A stretch of DNA of 64,000 bases, taken from positions 161,001-225,000 of the forward strand of contig NZ_RHOM01000001.1 in NCBI RefSeq assembly GCF_003946515.1, written 5' to 3'. Origin of the DNA: Companilactobacillus zhongbaensis. Lineage in GTDB: Bacteria > Bacillota > Bacilli > Lactobacillales > Lactobacillaceae. Both the position numbers and the translations under genes were made by a program. The notes under the pieces are model-generated. The model saw nothing but the letters and a program-made list of their open reading frames with translations. It was not told the DNA's origin and ran no database searches. Shown here one piece after another: positions 17,723 to 29,175 of the stretch. Positions within the stretch are counted from its first letter, which is position 1. Every line of letters starts with the position of its first letter.

Positions 17723-17730
17723 TGTATACA
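17723..17730. promoter_or_regulatory. Palindrome TGTATACA, second of two
   Basis: Same word as at 17635-17642, 88 bases downstream and 110 bases before the panE-like promoter. Confidence 0.3.
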
Positions 17731-17839
17731 ATCGAACGGAGAAAATAATTGAAATAGCATTATCAAGTCAATGTATAAGTCTCATCTAATTTATAAACAT
17801 AATCTTTTAGCCAACAATATTTGTTTTATTTAAATTAAG

Positions 17840-17867
17840 TTGACATTTATTAGAAAAAAGCTAATAC
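17840..17867 (+). promoter_or_regulatory. Promoter of the ketopantoate-reductase-like gene
   Basis: TTGACA (17840-17845), 16 bases, TAATAC (17862-17867), 36 bases before the start codon. Confidence 0.75.
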
Positions 17868-17903
17868 TCTTTAATAATTAAATAAATTAGGGAGGCTTTT
17901 ATT

Positions 17904-18878
17904 ATGAAATATGCAGTATTAGGCGCAGGTGCAATGGGGTTGAGGTATGGACTCTTATTGCAGGAAGCGGGCTTCCCTGTTGATTTTGTTGAAATCTGGG
18001 ATAAATCAATCAACACCATCAAAGAACAAGGTGGAGTGTATCAATCTCGAGATCGTCAAAATAAACATTTAGTACCAGTAAATATTTTTTCACCAGAGGA
18101 CTATCAAGGCGACCCTGATGTTTGGATCGTCTTCGTTAAACAGATGCAATTGGCAGACGCTTTGAAGCGATGTCAACATTTATTCAACGACAAGCAATAT
18201 GTCGTAGCACCAATGAACGGGATCGGTCATGTGGAAAAACTCAACCAGTACTTTGATGCCAACAAAGTCATCAGTGGAACAGCTATGATCGCCACAGTCT
18301 TGAACGGACCTGGAGATGTCGACTTCATGGGAGCAGCAGGAGCTGGTTCCATGAAAATCGTCAATCAAAATGAGCAACCGGACGAAATGACACACAAGAT
18401 AGTGGACGAATTCACCAAGGCAAATTTAAATCCACAATTAACCACAAACTTCATGGGAACCTTGATGTCAAAGGTTATATTAAACTCAGTATTGAATACA
18501 CTATGCACAATGTTCGAAATCAGAATGGGTGAATTCATCCAAGCACCAACAGCCGAAAAGTTGTCAAAACAATTGATCAACGAAGCATTCGACGTCTGTG
18601 AACGTGCCAACATCCAATTACTAAACACCAGAGAAGAAGAATGGCAAGCCATCAAAACAGCCAGTGAAACAGGCATGCCACTACACTACCCATCAATGTA
18701 CCAAGATCTCCATAAAAACCGTCCAACAGAAGTAGACTACATCAACGGCTTCATCTACGACTTAGGATTGAAGTATCATTACGAAGCATCGACACATGAC
18801 TACTTGAGAAATTTAGTTCACTTAGCAGAGTTTACTAAGAATTTTGATCCTGATTCATTGTTAGCTACAGAAGAATAA
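17904..18878 (+). CDS. panE: 2-dehydropantoate 2-reductase family protein
   Basis: NADPH-dependent reductase of the ketopantoate reductase family, which makes pantoate for coenzyme A or acts on other 2-oxoacids in lactic acid bacteria. 324 residues. N-terminal Rossmann motif YAVLGAGAMGLRYGLLL (Gly-x-Gly-x-x-Gly), then VKQMQLADAL, a central MNGIGHVEKLNQYF helix, and a C-terminal helical domain with LNTLCTMFEIRMGEF and PLHYPSMYQDLHKNRPTEVDYINGF, the family signature with catalytic Lys/Asn/Ser region and the Glu of TEVDYING. Monocistronic, with its own promoter and terminator. True substrate (ketopantoate or a branched-chain 2-oxoacid) is not decided by sequence. Confidence 0.87.
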   Translation: MKYAVLGAGAMGLRYGLLLQEAGFPVDFVEIWDKSINTIKEQGGVYQSRDRQNKHLVPVNIFSPEDYQGDPDVWIVFVKQMQLADALKRCQHLFNDKQYVVAPMNGIGHVEKLNQYFDANKVISGTAMIATVLNGPGDVDFMGAAGAGSMKIVNQNEQPDEMTHKIVDEFTKANLNPQLTTNFMGTLMSKVILNSVLNTLCTMFEIRMGEFIQAPTAEKLSKQLINEAFDVCERANIQLLNTREEEWQAIKTASETGMPLHYPSMYQDLHKNRPTEVDYINGFIYDLGLKYHYEASTHDYLRNLVHLAEFTKNFDPDSLLATEE

Positions 18879-18891
18879 TTAAAATATGAAG

Positions 18892-18937
18892 AGCAATATT
18901 CTAACGCAGAACTGTACACGCTGGAATATTGCTTTTT
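18892..18937 (+). terminator. Terminator of the panE-like gene
   Basis: AGCAATATTC / GAATATTGCT with a 22-base loop, then five T. Confidence 0.85.
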
Positions 18938-18989
18938 CTATGTAAAAAAATCAAATAATTAGTTGAGTTTTTCCAATTCAGAACAAACC

Positions 18990-19241
18990 TGAGATAGACC
19001 GAAAAGAATAGGGCAGGAAAAGGTGTCAATTTAACAAGAAAAGATCGGTCACCACCCACAAGAGAGAAGGATATTAACAAATCTAGGTGGATGGGCGGGG
19101 CGCTATATGGGCTCAGCCGCGAAATAATGGAACGTAAGTGCTGACGCACTTGCGCAACTGGTTCTTGGTGGTGGCTTTGCCACCGAACAACTAAGGAAGC
19201 CAGTCCCATATAGCGCCCCGCCCCGGAACCGGCAGTGAACC
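18990..19241 (-). repeat. Family B structured intergenic repeat, copy B4
   Basis: Reverse orientation. Outer stem of 19 perfect pairs: GGGCGGGGCGCTATATGGG (19093-19111) with CCCATATAGCGCCCCGCCC (19205-19223). Inner hairpins CGTAAGTGC...GCACTTGCG and TTGGTGGTGGC...GCCACCGAACAA are the same module pair as in B2. Left flank TGAGATAGACCG; right end GGAACCGGCAGTGAACC. Confidence 0.88.
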
Positions 19242-19419
19242 ACCAACCAAACTACCACCACTATCCAAACGTAAAATCAAAATATCCACCACCAAAAATT
19301 TTTGCTATAATTAAAACCCGTAATTTAGCAACATATATAGGAAAATTAAGCCCATACAAATACCCGAACAGGTGTTTCTTTGGTACAATGGTTTAAGTAT
19401 AGATAGGGGACAATAATAT

Positions 19420-20223
19420 ATGAAAATACTTTTCGTTGGGGACGTTGTAGGCAACATCGGAATCAAAACACTTGAGACCTATTTGCCACAGATCAAACAA
19501 GTGGTGAAGCCACAATTGACCATCGTCAATGGTGAAAACGCCGTGAACGGCAAAGGCATTAATGAAGCAGCTTACCAAAAGATCCAAGTAGCTGGTGCCG
19601 ATATCGTTTCTGGTGGTAATCACAGCTGGGATCGGATGGAAGTAACTGACTTGTTTAACGACCCTAAGAAAAAGGTTTTGCGCCCATACAATTTTCCTGG
19701 CGAAAATATTCCTGGAACTGGCATCATCAAGACTAAGGTCAATCAAAAGACGGTCTACGTTATCAATATGCAAGGGACGGCTTTGATGCAACCTTTGGAC
19801 AATCCGTTTCGTGCTTTTGATCAATTGCTACCGACATTAGATGACGATGCTATCAAGTTTGTCGACTTTCACGCGGAAACTACAAGTGAAAAGATCGCTA
19901 CCGGGATGTATTTGACTGGTAAAGTTGCGGCCGTTGTCGGAACTCATACTCATGTTCCAACTAATGACGCTCGTGTTTTTGAAAAGCAGACGGCTTATTT
20001 GACTGATGTTGGAATGACTGGTTCATACGATGGCATCCTTGGGATAACTCGTGGACCAGTGATCACTCGCTTTTTGACGCAGCGTCCGACAAAACATGAA
20101 GTAGATGAAGACGGGCGGATGCAGATCGGCTTTTGCGTGGTCGACGTGAATGACCAAACTAATTACGCTCGCAGCATTAAGAATTACGTAATCAATCCTG
20201 ACAATAAAAAATTTTTACAATAG
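19420..20223 (+). CDS. ymdB: YmdB family metallophosphatase (TIGR00282)
   Basis: Calcineurin-like dinuclear metal phosphodiesterase. The B. subtilis member hydrolyses 2',3'-cyclic AMP and affects biofilm and motility decisions. 267 residues. Metal-site motifs seen in order: ILFVGDVVGNIG (Asp), VNGENAVNGKGI (Asn, Glu), SGGNHSWDR (Asn-His), FVDFHAETTSEK (His) and VVGTHTHVPTND (His-x-His). First gene before mutS with only 12 bases between, so probably leads the mismatch-repair operon. Confidence 0.93.
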   Translation: MKILFVGDVVGNIGIKTLETYLPQIKQVVKPQLTIVNGENAVNGKGINEAAYQKIQVAGADIVSGGNHSWDRMEVTDLFNDPKKKVLRPYNFPGENIPGTGIIKTKVNQKTVYVINMQGTALMQPLDNPFRAFDQLLPTLDDDAIKFVDFHAETTSEKIATGMYLTGKVAAVVGTHTHVPTNDARVFEKQTAYLTDVGMTGSYDGILGITRGPVITRFLTQRPTKHEVDEDGRMQIGFCVVDVNDQTNYARSIKNYVINPDNKKFLQ

Positions 20224-20235
20224 TGGAGGACATTT

Positions 20236-22863
20236 ATGCCACAGAAAACTAAAGAGACCCCAATGATGGAACAATATCTGGAATATAAGAAACAATTTCC
20301 AGATGCTTTTTTGTTTTATCGGGTCGGTGATTTTTATGAAATGTTTTACGACGATGCTGTCAAAGCTTCCCAAATTTTGGAATTGACATTAACATCCCGT
20401 AATAAAAAAGCCGACGACAGTATTCCGATGTGTGGCGTTCCCCACAAAGCCGTGGAGAGTTACATCGATACTTTGGTCGACAAGGGATACAAGGTAGCTG
20501 TTTGTGATCAATTAGAGAATCCTGCTGATGCGCAAGGTAAGATGGTCAAACGTGGCATCACTCGCGTAGTGACACCTGGGACGATCATGGATGCTAACAA
20601 TCAGGCAACCGAAAACAACTACATCACTGCCGTCACTTATAACAAAGGTGAGTTCGGCTTGGCTTATGCTGACTTAACAACTGGTGAAGTCAAAGTCACG
20701 ACAGTAGACAACCAGCTCGACTTGATCAATGAACTGCAAAATTTGAATACTAAAGAAGCAGTCGTTTTTGACACCTTTGCTAAAAAGTATCTTGATCCCT
20801 TGCGCAAGTTAGGAATCCTGATCTCGAAGATCACTGATTTAGAAGACAATTACAGTTTTGATTTTTCTCAAGTTAATGATGACAAACAAGTTGTGACCTT
20901 GAAATTGTTGATCAGCTATTTGATCAAGACGCAGATGCGTTCACTCGATCATTTAAAAGCTGCCCAAACTTATGAGATCTCAGCTTATTTGTCAATGGAT
21001 CACAGTGCCCAAAGTAATCTCGAGCTTTTTAAAAACATCCGGACTGATAAGAAGTCTGGTACTTTGTTGTGGCTTTTAGATGAAACCAAGACGGCGATGG
21101 GTGGACGGCTTTTGAAACAGTGGCTAGCACGTCCGTTGATCAAATCAAAGCCATTGAAAGCTCGCCAACATTTAGTACAAGTCTTTTTGGACAACTATTT
21201 TCAACGTTCATCTTTCCAAGATTATTTAACGAAGGTTTACGACTTGGAACGCTTAGCCGGAAGAGTCGCTTATGGAACGGTAAATGGTCGTGATTTGATC
21301 CAATTAAAGACCTCACTGCAACAAGTCCCTCAGATCAAGTCGATCCTACTAGACATCGGTGATGATCAGTTAACAGCCTTCGTGGAAAAAATCGACGAAG
21401 TCGCTGATATTCGTGACTTGATCGAAGAATCGATTGTCGAAGAACCACCAATTTCCGTTACTGGTGGTGGCGTGATTAAAGAAGGTTATAACGAGCAACT
21501 TGACCAATATCTCGATGCCTCGAAAAACGGTAAACGTTGGATGGCTGAGTTAAAAGTTCAAGAACAAGAAGCTACAGGTATCAGCAATTTGAAGATCGGC
21601 TACAATAAAGTATTTGGCTATTACATTGAAGTCAGCCGAGGCAACGTTGACAAAGTTCCTGAAGGCAGATATCAACGAAAACAAACTTTGACCAACGCTG
21701 AAAGATACATCACACCAGAGTTAAAAGAAAAAGAAAGCTTGATTTTAGAAGCTGAAGATAAGTCGCAATCTTTGGAATATCATCTTTTTGATCAGATTAG
21801 AGCAAAAGTCAAAGACCAGATCAGACGTTTGCAAGAATTAGCTACGATTTTGTCAGAACTCGATGTCTTGCAAAGTTTCGCGGTCGTTTCGGAAACTTAC
21901 CACTATGTAGCTCCAGATTTTGTCGAAGGACATCAATTAAAGATCGTTAATGGTCGACATCCAGTTGTGGAAAAAGTACTTGGCAATAACAGTTACATCC
22001 CTAATGATGTGACGTTTGATTCCGACACCGATGTCTTGCTGATCACTGGACCTAACATGTCTGGTAAGAGTACTTATATGAGACAACTAGCTTTGACAGT
22101 CATCATGGCTCAAGTAGGTTGTTTCGTACCCGCCGAAGCTGCGACCTTGCCAATTTTTGACCACATCTTCACACGGATCGGAGCCGCTGACGACTTGATC
22201 TCCGGTGATAGTACTTTCATGGTCGAAATGCGAGAAGCAAACGACGCTTTGAAAAATGCGACTCAGAATTCTTTGATAATCTTCGATGAATTGGGTCGTG
22301 GAACAGCTACGTATGATGGGATGGCGCTTGCCCAAGCTATCATTGAATACTTGGATAAAAATGTACACGCAATGACGATGTTTTCAACTCACTATCACGA
22401 ATTAACTGTGCTAGAAAGTCAGCTTCAAGGTGTCAAAAACGTTCATGTTGATGCATCAGAAGAAGATGGGAATCTCGTCTTTTTGCACAAAGTCTTACCA
22501 GGACCAGCTGACAAATCTTATGGTATCCACGTGGCCAAACTTGCAGGATTACCAGATGATGTCTTAGTTCGGGCTGACAGTATTTTATCTAACTTAGAGT
22601 CCCATAACGGAGCTGAGATCAAAGTGTCTGACGATGTCGTCGCTGAACCTAAAGCGGAAGTTGCTGATAAGCCTAAGCAGGCTAAAGAAAAGGCACCGAA
22701 GAAAAAAGTCGACGACGGACAATTGTCATTGTTCCCTGAAGATGACCCTGAAATGTTGAAAGCTAAAGACGTAGCAGAAGAATTGTCGAAGCAAGATCTG
22801 ATGAATGTCACACCGATCGAAGCTATCAACTTGCTCTACAAGTGGCAACAAAAACTTAAGTAA
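20236..22863 (+). CDS. mutS: DNA mismatch repair protein MutS
   Basis: Mismatch-recognition ATPase. 875 residues. Domain I carries the mismatch-wedge motif DFYEMF (Phe-x-Glu) near residue 37. The ATPase domain has Walker [17 protein letters not shown], Walker [17 protein letters not shown] and FSTHYHEL. The C-terminal region (about 800-835) is rich in Lys/Ala/Glu and precedes [11 protein letters not shown], a beta-clamp binding-like motif (QLSLF). GGAGG precedes ATG. mutL follows after 14 bases. Confidence 0.97.
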   Translation: MPQKTKETPMMEQYLEYKKQFPDAFLFYRVGDFYEMFYDDAVKASQILELTLTSRNKKADDSIPMCGVPHKAVESYIDTLVDKGYKVAVCDQLENPADAQGKMVKRGITRVVTPGTIMDANNQATENNYITAVTYNKGEFGLAYADLTTGEVKVTTVDNQLDLINELQNLNTKEAVVFDTFAKKYLDPLRKLGILISKITDLEDNYSFDFSQVNDDKQVVTLKLLISYLIKTQMRSLDHLKAAQTYEISAYLSMDHSAQSNLELFKNIRTDKKSGTLLWLLDETKTAMGGRLLKQWLARPLIKSKPLKARQHLVQVFLDNYFQRSSFQDYLTKVYDLERLAGRVAYGTVNGRDLIQLKTSLQQVPQIKSILLDIGDDQLTAFVEKIDEVADIRDLIEESIVEEPPISVTGGGVIKEGYNEQLDQYLDASKNGKRWMAELKVQEQEATGISNLKIGYNKVFGYYIEVSRGNVDKVPEGRYQRKQTLTNAERYITPELKEKESLILEAEDKSQSLEYHLFDQIRAKVKDQIRRLQELATILSELDVLQSFAVVSETYHYVAPDFVEGHQLKIVNGRHPVVEKVLGNNSYIPNDVTFDSDTDVLLITGPNMSGKSTYMRQLALTVIMAQVGCFVPAEAATLPIFDHIFTRIGAADDLISGDSTFMVEMREANDALKNATQNSLIIFDELGRGTATYDGMALAQAIIEYLDKNVHAMTMFSTHYHELTVLESQLQGVKNVHVDASEEDGNLVFLHKVLPGPADKSYGIHVAKLAGLPDDVLVRADSILSNLESHNGAEIKVSDDVVAEPKAEVADKPKQAKEKAPKKKVDDGQLSLFPEDDPEMLKAKDVAEELSKQDLMNVTPIEAINLLYKWQQKLK

Positions 22864-22877
22864 AGAAGGTGGAACGT

Positions 22878-24800
22878 GTGGGTAAAATTCATGAATTACC
22901 AGTTGAATTAAGTAACCAGATCGCAGCTGGAGAAGTGATCGAACGACCAGCTTCTGTAGTGAAAGAATTAGTCGAAAACTCGATCGATGCCCACGCCACC
23001 CAGATTTTGATCCGGGTGCAACAGTCGGGATTAAAGTCGATTGAAGTAAATGATAACGGTGATGGGATCGACCCTGATGAGGTGGAGATTGCTTTTCAAC
23101 CGCATTCAACTAGTAAGATCAGTAACGACCGTGACCTTTTTGCCATCAAGACCTTAGGTTTCCGTGGTGAAGCTTTAGCCAGTATCGCTTCTGTTTCCAA
23201 ATTGACGATCCTAACGAGTACCGATGGTAAGTCGGCCGTTAAAGCTGATTTTGCCGGTAATACTTTATTGAACAAGGAAACTCATGCTCGATCAAAAGGA
23301 ACCACGATCACTGTCGAAGATATCTTTTTCAACACGCCCGCTCGACTCAAATACATCAAGTCACTGCATACCGAGTTGAACCGGATCGTCGATATCGTCG
23401 ACCGTTTAGCCATGGGGCATCCGGATATTTCCTTTCGACTAGTTCATGAAAAAAAGGATCTCGTCTGGACTTCCGGAAATGGCAACTTGCAACAAACTAT
23501 TGCTGGTATTTATGGTCGGACGATTGCCAGTCACATGTTGAGCTTTGAAAACTCCGATTCTGATTATCAGATCAAAGGTTATTTTTCAAAACCCGATACG
23601 ACTAGATCCAATCGCTCTTACATGTCGATGATCTTAAATGGCCGCTACATTAAAAATTATCAGCTGTCCAATGCTGTTATTCGCGGTTACGGCTCAAAGC
23701 TCATGATCGGACGTTTTCCAGTGGCGGTGATCGACATTAAATTGGATCCTAACTTAGTCGATATCAACGTGCATCCGACTAAACAAGAAGTGCGTTTAGC
23801 TAACGAAAGCAGGATCGCTGACCTGATCAGTGCTGGGATCAAAGAACGTTTGTCAGATCAAAATTTGATCCCCGATGCTGTAAAAAATCTTGGTCGCAAA
23901 GCAACGACAATGCCACCGATCGAAAAGCCAGAACAGATCACTTTTGATACTTTGCCAACGATCGATAAGATCGAGCAAACGATCAAAGAACCGAAGCAAC
24001 CCGTTGTTCTTGATGACGGGCAGCCTGATCCTTTATTAGTCGGCACGCCGATTTTTAAAGATCAGGACCATTTGGCAGCTTGGGATGCTCGATTAAAAAA
24101 AGAAGCTGGTCAAACTGTCGATGTTGATGAATCAGACGATGACCAAGTTCAAGATATTAAGCCATTAGTCGAAGAGACTCGTGAACACAATGAATTTCCT
24201 GACTTACGTTACATCGGTCAGATCCATGGAACTTATTTGGTCGCTGAAAGTAAAGACGGCTTTTACTTGATCGACCAACATGCTGCTCAAGAGCGGGTCA
24301 ATTACGAATATTATCGGGAAGAGATCGGGAAAGTTTCTCGTGATCAACAGCGCCTGCTCGTGCCGATCGTGTTAGATTATTCCAATACCGAAGCCATTAT
24401 GATCAAAGATAAAAAAGACATCTTGGAAGATATCGGACTCCATGTCGAAGACTTTGGTCAAAACAGTTTTGTCATCAATACGCATCCAACTTGGTTCGTT
24501 CCCGGACAAGAAGAGTCAACGATTCGTGAAATGATCGACTATGTCTTGAATGATTCGAAGATCAGTGTAGCTGCCTTTCGCGAGAAAAATGCCATCATGA
24601 TGAGTTGTAAGCGAGCAATCAAAGCTAACCACCATTTGGATGACCAAGAAGCGATGCACTTGCTGCACAACTTGACTAAGTGTGAGAATCCCTACAACTG
24701 TCCTCATGGACGTCCAGTTTTAGTGCAATTTAGTAACAAAGATTTAGAAAAAATGTTCAAGCGGATCCAAGATTCGCATGACACTAGAGAAAGTGAATAA
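22878..24800 (+). CDS. mutL: DNA mismatch repair protein MutL
   Basis: GHKL ATPase partner of MutS. 640 residues. N-terminal ATPase motifs: NQIAAGEVIERPASVVKELVENSIDA, NDNGDGID and TLGFRGEALASI. The C-terminal endonuclease/dimer domain includes DQHAAQERVNYEY (metal-site motif of the DQHA type), ACKRA replaced by SCKRAIKAN, and NCPHGRPVLVQFS, so the nicking endonuclease residues are kept. The frame opens at GTG 22869; GTG 22878 is chosen because GAAGGTGG lies 5 bases upstream and the protein then starts GKIHELP like homologues. Confidence 0.96.
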   Translation: MGKIHELPVELSNQIAAGEVIERPASVVKELVENSIDAHATQILIRVQQSGLKSIEVNDNGDGIDPDEVEIAFQPHSTSKISNDRDLFAIKTLGFRGEALASIASVSKLTILTSTDGKSAVKADFAGNTLLNKETHARSKGTTITVEDIFFNTPARLKYIKSLHTELNRIVDIVDRLAMGHPDISFRLVHEKKDLVWTSGNGNLQQTIAGIYGRTIASHMLSFENSDSDYQIKGYFSKPDTTRSNRSYMSMILNGRYIKNYQLSNAVIRGYGSKLMIGRFPVAVIDIKLDPNLVDINVHPTKQEVRLANESRIADLISAGIKERLSDQNLIPDAVKNLGRKATTMPPIEKPEQITFDTLPTIDKIEQTIKEPKQPVVLDDGQPDPLLVGTPIFKDQDHLAAWDARLKKEAGQTVDVDESDDDQVQDIKPLVEETREHNEFPDLRYIGQIHGTYLVAESKDGFYLIDQHAAQERVNYEYYREEIGKVSRDQQRLLVPIVLDYSNTEAIMIKDKKDILEDIGLHVEDFGQNSFVINTHPTWFVPGQEESTIREMIDYVLNDSKISVAAFREKNAIMMSCKRAIKANHHLDDQEAMHLLHNLTKCENPYNCPHGRPVLVQFSNKDLEKMFKRIQDSHDTRESE

Positions 24801-24802
24801 AT

Positions 24803-25399
24803 ATGTTTGAATACTTAAACGGTACTATTACTTACATCGACCCCGCATACATTGTTTGTGATGTTGATGGCGTGGGCTACAAAGTCCAAGTTGCCAATCC
24901 ATATCGATATGAAGAAAATCAACCAGCCAAAGTTTTCGTGGAACAGATCGTCCGTGATAACGAGCAATCCTTATATGGATTTTACGATCTCAACGAAAAA
25001 AAGATTTTTCTCAATTTGATCAGTGTTTCCGGCATTGGCCCTAAGAGTGCGCTAGCCATTTTAGCTGGTCAAGATCACTCCGGTTTGATCCATGCCATTG
25101 AGAATAACGATGTTAAATTTTTGACGAAGTTTCCTAAGATTGGGAAGAAAACGGCTCAACAAATTATTTTGGATCTCAACGGTAAATTTACTGCTGAAGG
25201 TCAAATGACCTTAGGCCAAGCGCCGATCCCACTGACTAACGGGACCGATTCACCAGAATTACTCGATGGACTTGCAGCTTTGCAGTCATTGGGCTATTCT
25301 GCTAGAGAAATCGCTAAGATCAAAGATAAGCTCAAAGAGCAACAATTAGACTCAGCCGATGCATATTTGCGTGCTGGGTTACAATTATTAACGAAATAG
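24803..25399 (+). CDS. ruvA: Holliday junction branch migration protein RuvA
   Basis: Tetrameric junction-binding subunit that positions RuvB motors. 198 residues. N-terminal OB fold (MFEYLNGTITYIDPAYIVCDVDGVGYKV), two helix-hairpin-helix motifs (LISVSGIGPKSALAIL and LTKFPKIGKKTAQQIILDL), and the C-terminal three-helix RuvB-binding domain (ELLDGLAALQSLGYS...). Two bases after mutL, 12 before ruvB. Confidence 0.97.
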   Translation: MFEYLNGTITYIDPAYIVCDVDGVGYKVQVANPYRYEENQPAKVFVEQIVRDNEQSLYGFYDLNEKKIFLNLISVSGIGPKSALAILAGQDHSGLIHAIENNDVKFLTKFPKIGKKTAQQIILDLNGKFTAEGQMTLGQAPIPLTNGTDSPELLDGLAALQSLGYSAREIAKIKDKLKEQQLDSADAYLRAGLQLLTK

Positions 25400-25411
25400 G
25401 GGAGGTAGCAA

Positions 25412-26431
25412 ATGGATAACAATGACAGACTAACCGATGCTGATGCGTTGGATGAAAAAGAAAATCAGTCCGAAAAAACTCTCCGTCCGCAAACTTTTGA
25501 TGACTACTTAGGTCAAGAAAAAGCTAAGCATGAGTTAGACGTCTACATTCGTGCGGCTAAGCAAAGAAAGCAAACACTAGACCACGTTTTACTCTATGGA
25601 CCTCCTGGGTTAGGTAAGACTACTTTGGCCATGATCATAGCTAACGAGATGGGTGTTAACATTCATACAACGACAGGACCATCGATCGAAAAATCGGGTG
25701 ATCTAGTAGCTGTCTTAGATGAATTATCACCTGGGGATGTTTTGTTCATCGATGAGATCCACCGAATGCCCAAGGCGGTTGAAGAAGTGCTTTATTCAGC
25801 TATGGAAGATTTTTACATCGATATCATTGTTGGCCAAGGCGCCGAATCTAGATCCTTGCACCATCAATTAGTTCCATATACATTGATCGGAGCAACGACG
25901 ACTTCCGGACGTCTTTCGGCACCACTTAGAGATCGTTTTGGGATCGTCGAACACATGGAATATTACAGTGAGCAAGAATTGGCTAAGATCGTCTTTCGCT
26001 CAGCAGGAGTGTTGAACATCGCTATCGATGAAGATGGAGCTCACGAATTAGCGCGCAGATCTCGGGGGACTCCGAGAATCGCTAACCGTTTATTGAAACG
26101 GGTGCGTGACTTTGCTCAAGTAGAAAATAAAGATAAGATAGATTACGACATTGCTAAGTCAGCTTTGAATCAACTGCAAGTTGACGACCAAGGACTCGAT
26201 TCACTCGATCGCAAGATCTTGAAGATGATGATCGAGCTATATAACGGTGGACCATTAGGAATTAAGGTCATCGCTGCTAATATTGGTGAAGATCAAGAAA
26301 CTATCGAATCAGTCTATGAACCATATTTAATGCAAATGGGCTTTTTAAAGCGGACTGCCAGAGGCCGGATTGTAACTAGAAAGGGATATGAACATTTAGG
26401 TTACCCATATCCTGAGGAGGACACGAAATGA
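25412..26431 (+). CDS. ruvB: Holliday junction branch migration helicase RuvB
   Basis: AAA+ hexameric motor for branch migration. 339 residues. Walker [11 protein letters not shown], Walker [10 protein letters not shown], sensor 1 [19 protein letters not shown], arginine finger and the C-terminal winged helix ([20 protein letters not shown]...[13 protein letters not shown]). GGGGAGGT precedes ATG. Its last four bases overlap the queA start (ATGA). Confidence 0.97.
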   Translation: MDNNDRLTDADALDEKENQSEKTLRPQTFDDYLGQEKAKHELDVYIRAAKQRKQTLDHVLLYGPPGLGKTTLAMIIANEMGVNIHTTTGPSIEKSGDLVAVLDELSPGDVLFIDEIHRMPKAVEEVLYSAMEDFYIDIIVGQGAESRSLHHQLVPYTLIGATTTSGRLSAPLRDRFGIVEHMEYYSEQELAKIVFRSAGVLNIAIDEDGAHELARRSRGTPRIANRLLKRVRDFAQVENKDKIDYDIAKSALNQLQVDDQGLDSLDRKILKMMIELYNGGPLGIKVIAANIGEDQETIESVYEPYLMQMGFLKRTARGRIVTRKGYEHLGYPYPEEDTK

Positions 26432-27462
26432 CATTAACCACAGAAGATTTTGACTACGATTTACCAGAAGAATTGATCGCCCAAACACCGATCAAAGACC
26501 GTGACCATTCAAGACTATTAGTATTGGACCACGAAACAGGGGCATACGAAGATAAGCATTTTTACGATATCTTGGATTATTTGAATCCAGGAGATGCTTT
26601 AGTAATGAACAACTCCCGAGTTTTGCCTGCACGTTTATACGGAACAAAAGCAGATACTGACGGACACGAAGAAGTTTTGCTTTTGAACAATACAGAAGGC
26701 GACAAGTGGGAAGTACTAATGAAACCAGCTCGTCGAGCACATCCAGGAACAGTCATCACCTTTGGTGACGGTCAATTGACAGCAACGGTTGAAGAAGACT
26801 TGGAACACGGTGGCAAGATCATCGAATTCCACTACGACGGCATCTTCTTGGAGATCTTGGAAAAATTAGGTGAAATGCCATTACCTCCATACATCAAAGA
26901 AAAATTAGACGATCCTGATCGTTATCAAACAGTCTATGCCAAAGAAAACGGCTCGGCTGCAGCACCAACAGCCGGTTTGCACTGGACCAAAGATTTACTA
27001 GAAAAAGTCCAAGAAAAAGGAGTTAAGTTAGTTTACCTAACACTTCACGTAGGACTAGGAACCTTTAGACCAGTAACAGAATCAGACATCAGCAAGCACG
27101 TCATGCACTCTGAGTTTTACCGATTAGACGAAGATTCAGCCAAAACATTGAACGAAGTCAGAAAAAATGGTGGCAAGATCGTAGCAACCGGAACAACCTC
27201 GATCAGAACCCTCGAAACAATCGGAACAAAATTCAACGGTGAAATCAAAGCCGACAGTGGATGGACAGACATCTTCATCAAACCAGGCTACGAATGGAAA
27301 GTAGTAGACGAATTCATCACCAACTTCCATCTACCAAAATCAACATTAGTAATGCTAGTAGCAGCATTCACAGGACGTGAAAACATCTTAAATGCTTATA
27401 AGCATGCAATTGATGAAAAGTATCGGTTCTTTAGTTTTGGGGATGCCATGTTTATAAAGTAG
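26428..27462 (+). CDS. queA: S-adenosylmethionine:tRNA ribosyltransferase-isomerase QueA
   Basis: Adds the epoxycyclopentanediol group of queuosine to preQ1 in the tRNA wobble position, using AdoMet as ribosyl donor. 344 residues. Typical parts: [27 protein letters not shown] at the N terminus, [31 protein letters not shown] and [33 protein letters not shown] and [19 protein letters not shown]. Start overlaps ruvB by four bases. The stop codon TAG is directly joined to a family A repeat. Confidence 0.96.
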   Translation: MTLTTEDFDYDLPEELIAQTPIKDRDHSRLLVLDHETGAYEDKHFYDILDYLNPGDALVMNNSRVLPARLYGTKADTDGHEEVLLLNNTEGDKWEVLMKPARRAHPGTVITFGDGQLTATVEEDLEHGGKIIEFHYDGIFLEILEKLGEMPLPPYIKEKLDDPDRYQTVYAKENGSAAAPTAGLHWTKDLLEKVQEKGVKLVYLTLHVGLGTFRPVTESDISKHVMHSEFYRLDEDSAKTLNEVRKNGGKIVATGTTSIRTLETIGTKFNGEIKADSGWTDIFIKPGYEWKVVDEFITNFHLPKSTLVMLVAAFTGRENILNAYKHAIDEKYRFFSFGDAMFIK

Positions 27463-27582
27463 AGAGCGCAGCGAGGTTGGTCAGCTGCTGAGGATTAACG
27501 CGGGTGGTCGAACAAGGTGCGACGAAGTCGTGCCTCGACCACCTGTGTTAACCGGAGGCCGCTACCTCGCGGAGCTCGTTTT
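27462..27582 (-). repeat. Family A structured intergenic repeat, copy A5
   Basis: Outer stem GCGAGGT (27471-27477) pairs with ACCTCGC (27564-27570). The loop strands CAGCTGCTGAGGATT and CCGGAGGCCGCT are conserved. The whole inner stem is different from the other copies but still pairs: TTAACGCGGGTGGTCG with CGACCACCTGTGTTAA, then GGTGCGAC with GTCGTGCC. It begins at the last base of the queA stop codon. Confidence 0.88.
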
Positions 27583-27886
27583 CTGCAATCAGAACTAGAA
27601 AAGCAGAAAATCACAAACACCTGCAGCAATCAAAACAAGTAAAGCAAAGCGGACTCTATTCTTACTACATATGATTCATACGATACCAAGCAAATCCTTC
27701 GAAATCCCTTTAGTATCGGTGTAATCAACCTTGTTAATCGAACCTCTTCACTTTGCCGAGAAAGCTTTTTGCAATCAAAACAAAAAATATTCAATTCAGA
27801 TAGCTTTCAACTAACAAAACGGTCAAATAATTTCCACTTTGACCAACCCCAAAAAAACATGTTTAATATAACTGAAAAAGAAAACA
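27583..27886 (+). other. Non-coding leader region between family A copy A5 and tgt
   Basis: A-rich, no gene. It contains a perfect inverted repeat GGTCAAA / TTTGACC (around 27822-27845), which could be a leader hairpin or an operator. I compared it with the preQ1 aptamers and do not see one. Confidence 0.4.
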
Positions 27887-27924
27887 CAAAAATGGAGAAG
27901 AACAACGGTTTTTCTCCATTTTTT
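27887..27924 (+). terminator. Intrinsic terminator directly before tgt, possible attenuator
   Basis: AAAATGGAGAA / TTTCTCCATT with an 11-base loop, followed by six T. The tgt ribosome binding site AGGAAGG starts right after the T-run and no promoter can fit between. So tgt must be transcribed through this hairpin. Confidence 0.75.
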
Positions 27925-27926
27925 AG

Positions 27927-29084
<1,158 letters not shown>

Positions 29085-29112
29085 TATTATCGAATAAATG
29101 TTTTCGTTTTCT

Positions 29113-29146
29113 GGATACCACATGTAATATTTGGTATCCTGTATTT
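29113..29146 (+). terminator. Hairpin after tgt, probable weak terminator
   Basis: GGATACCA / TGGTATCC with an 11-base loop, followed by TGTATTTAT, a poor T-tract. Confidence 0.5.
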
Positions 29147-29175
29147 ATATGGAATAAATTAACGAGGTGGAAAAT

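Noticed and set aside
27822..27845. CtsR box before tgt
   Set aside because: GGTCAAA is present but as an inverted, not direct, repeat with the wrong spacing.
27740..27880. preQ1 riboswitch upstream of tgt
   Set aside because: Neither the type I nor the type II aptamer words could be found; only simple hairpins.
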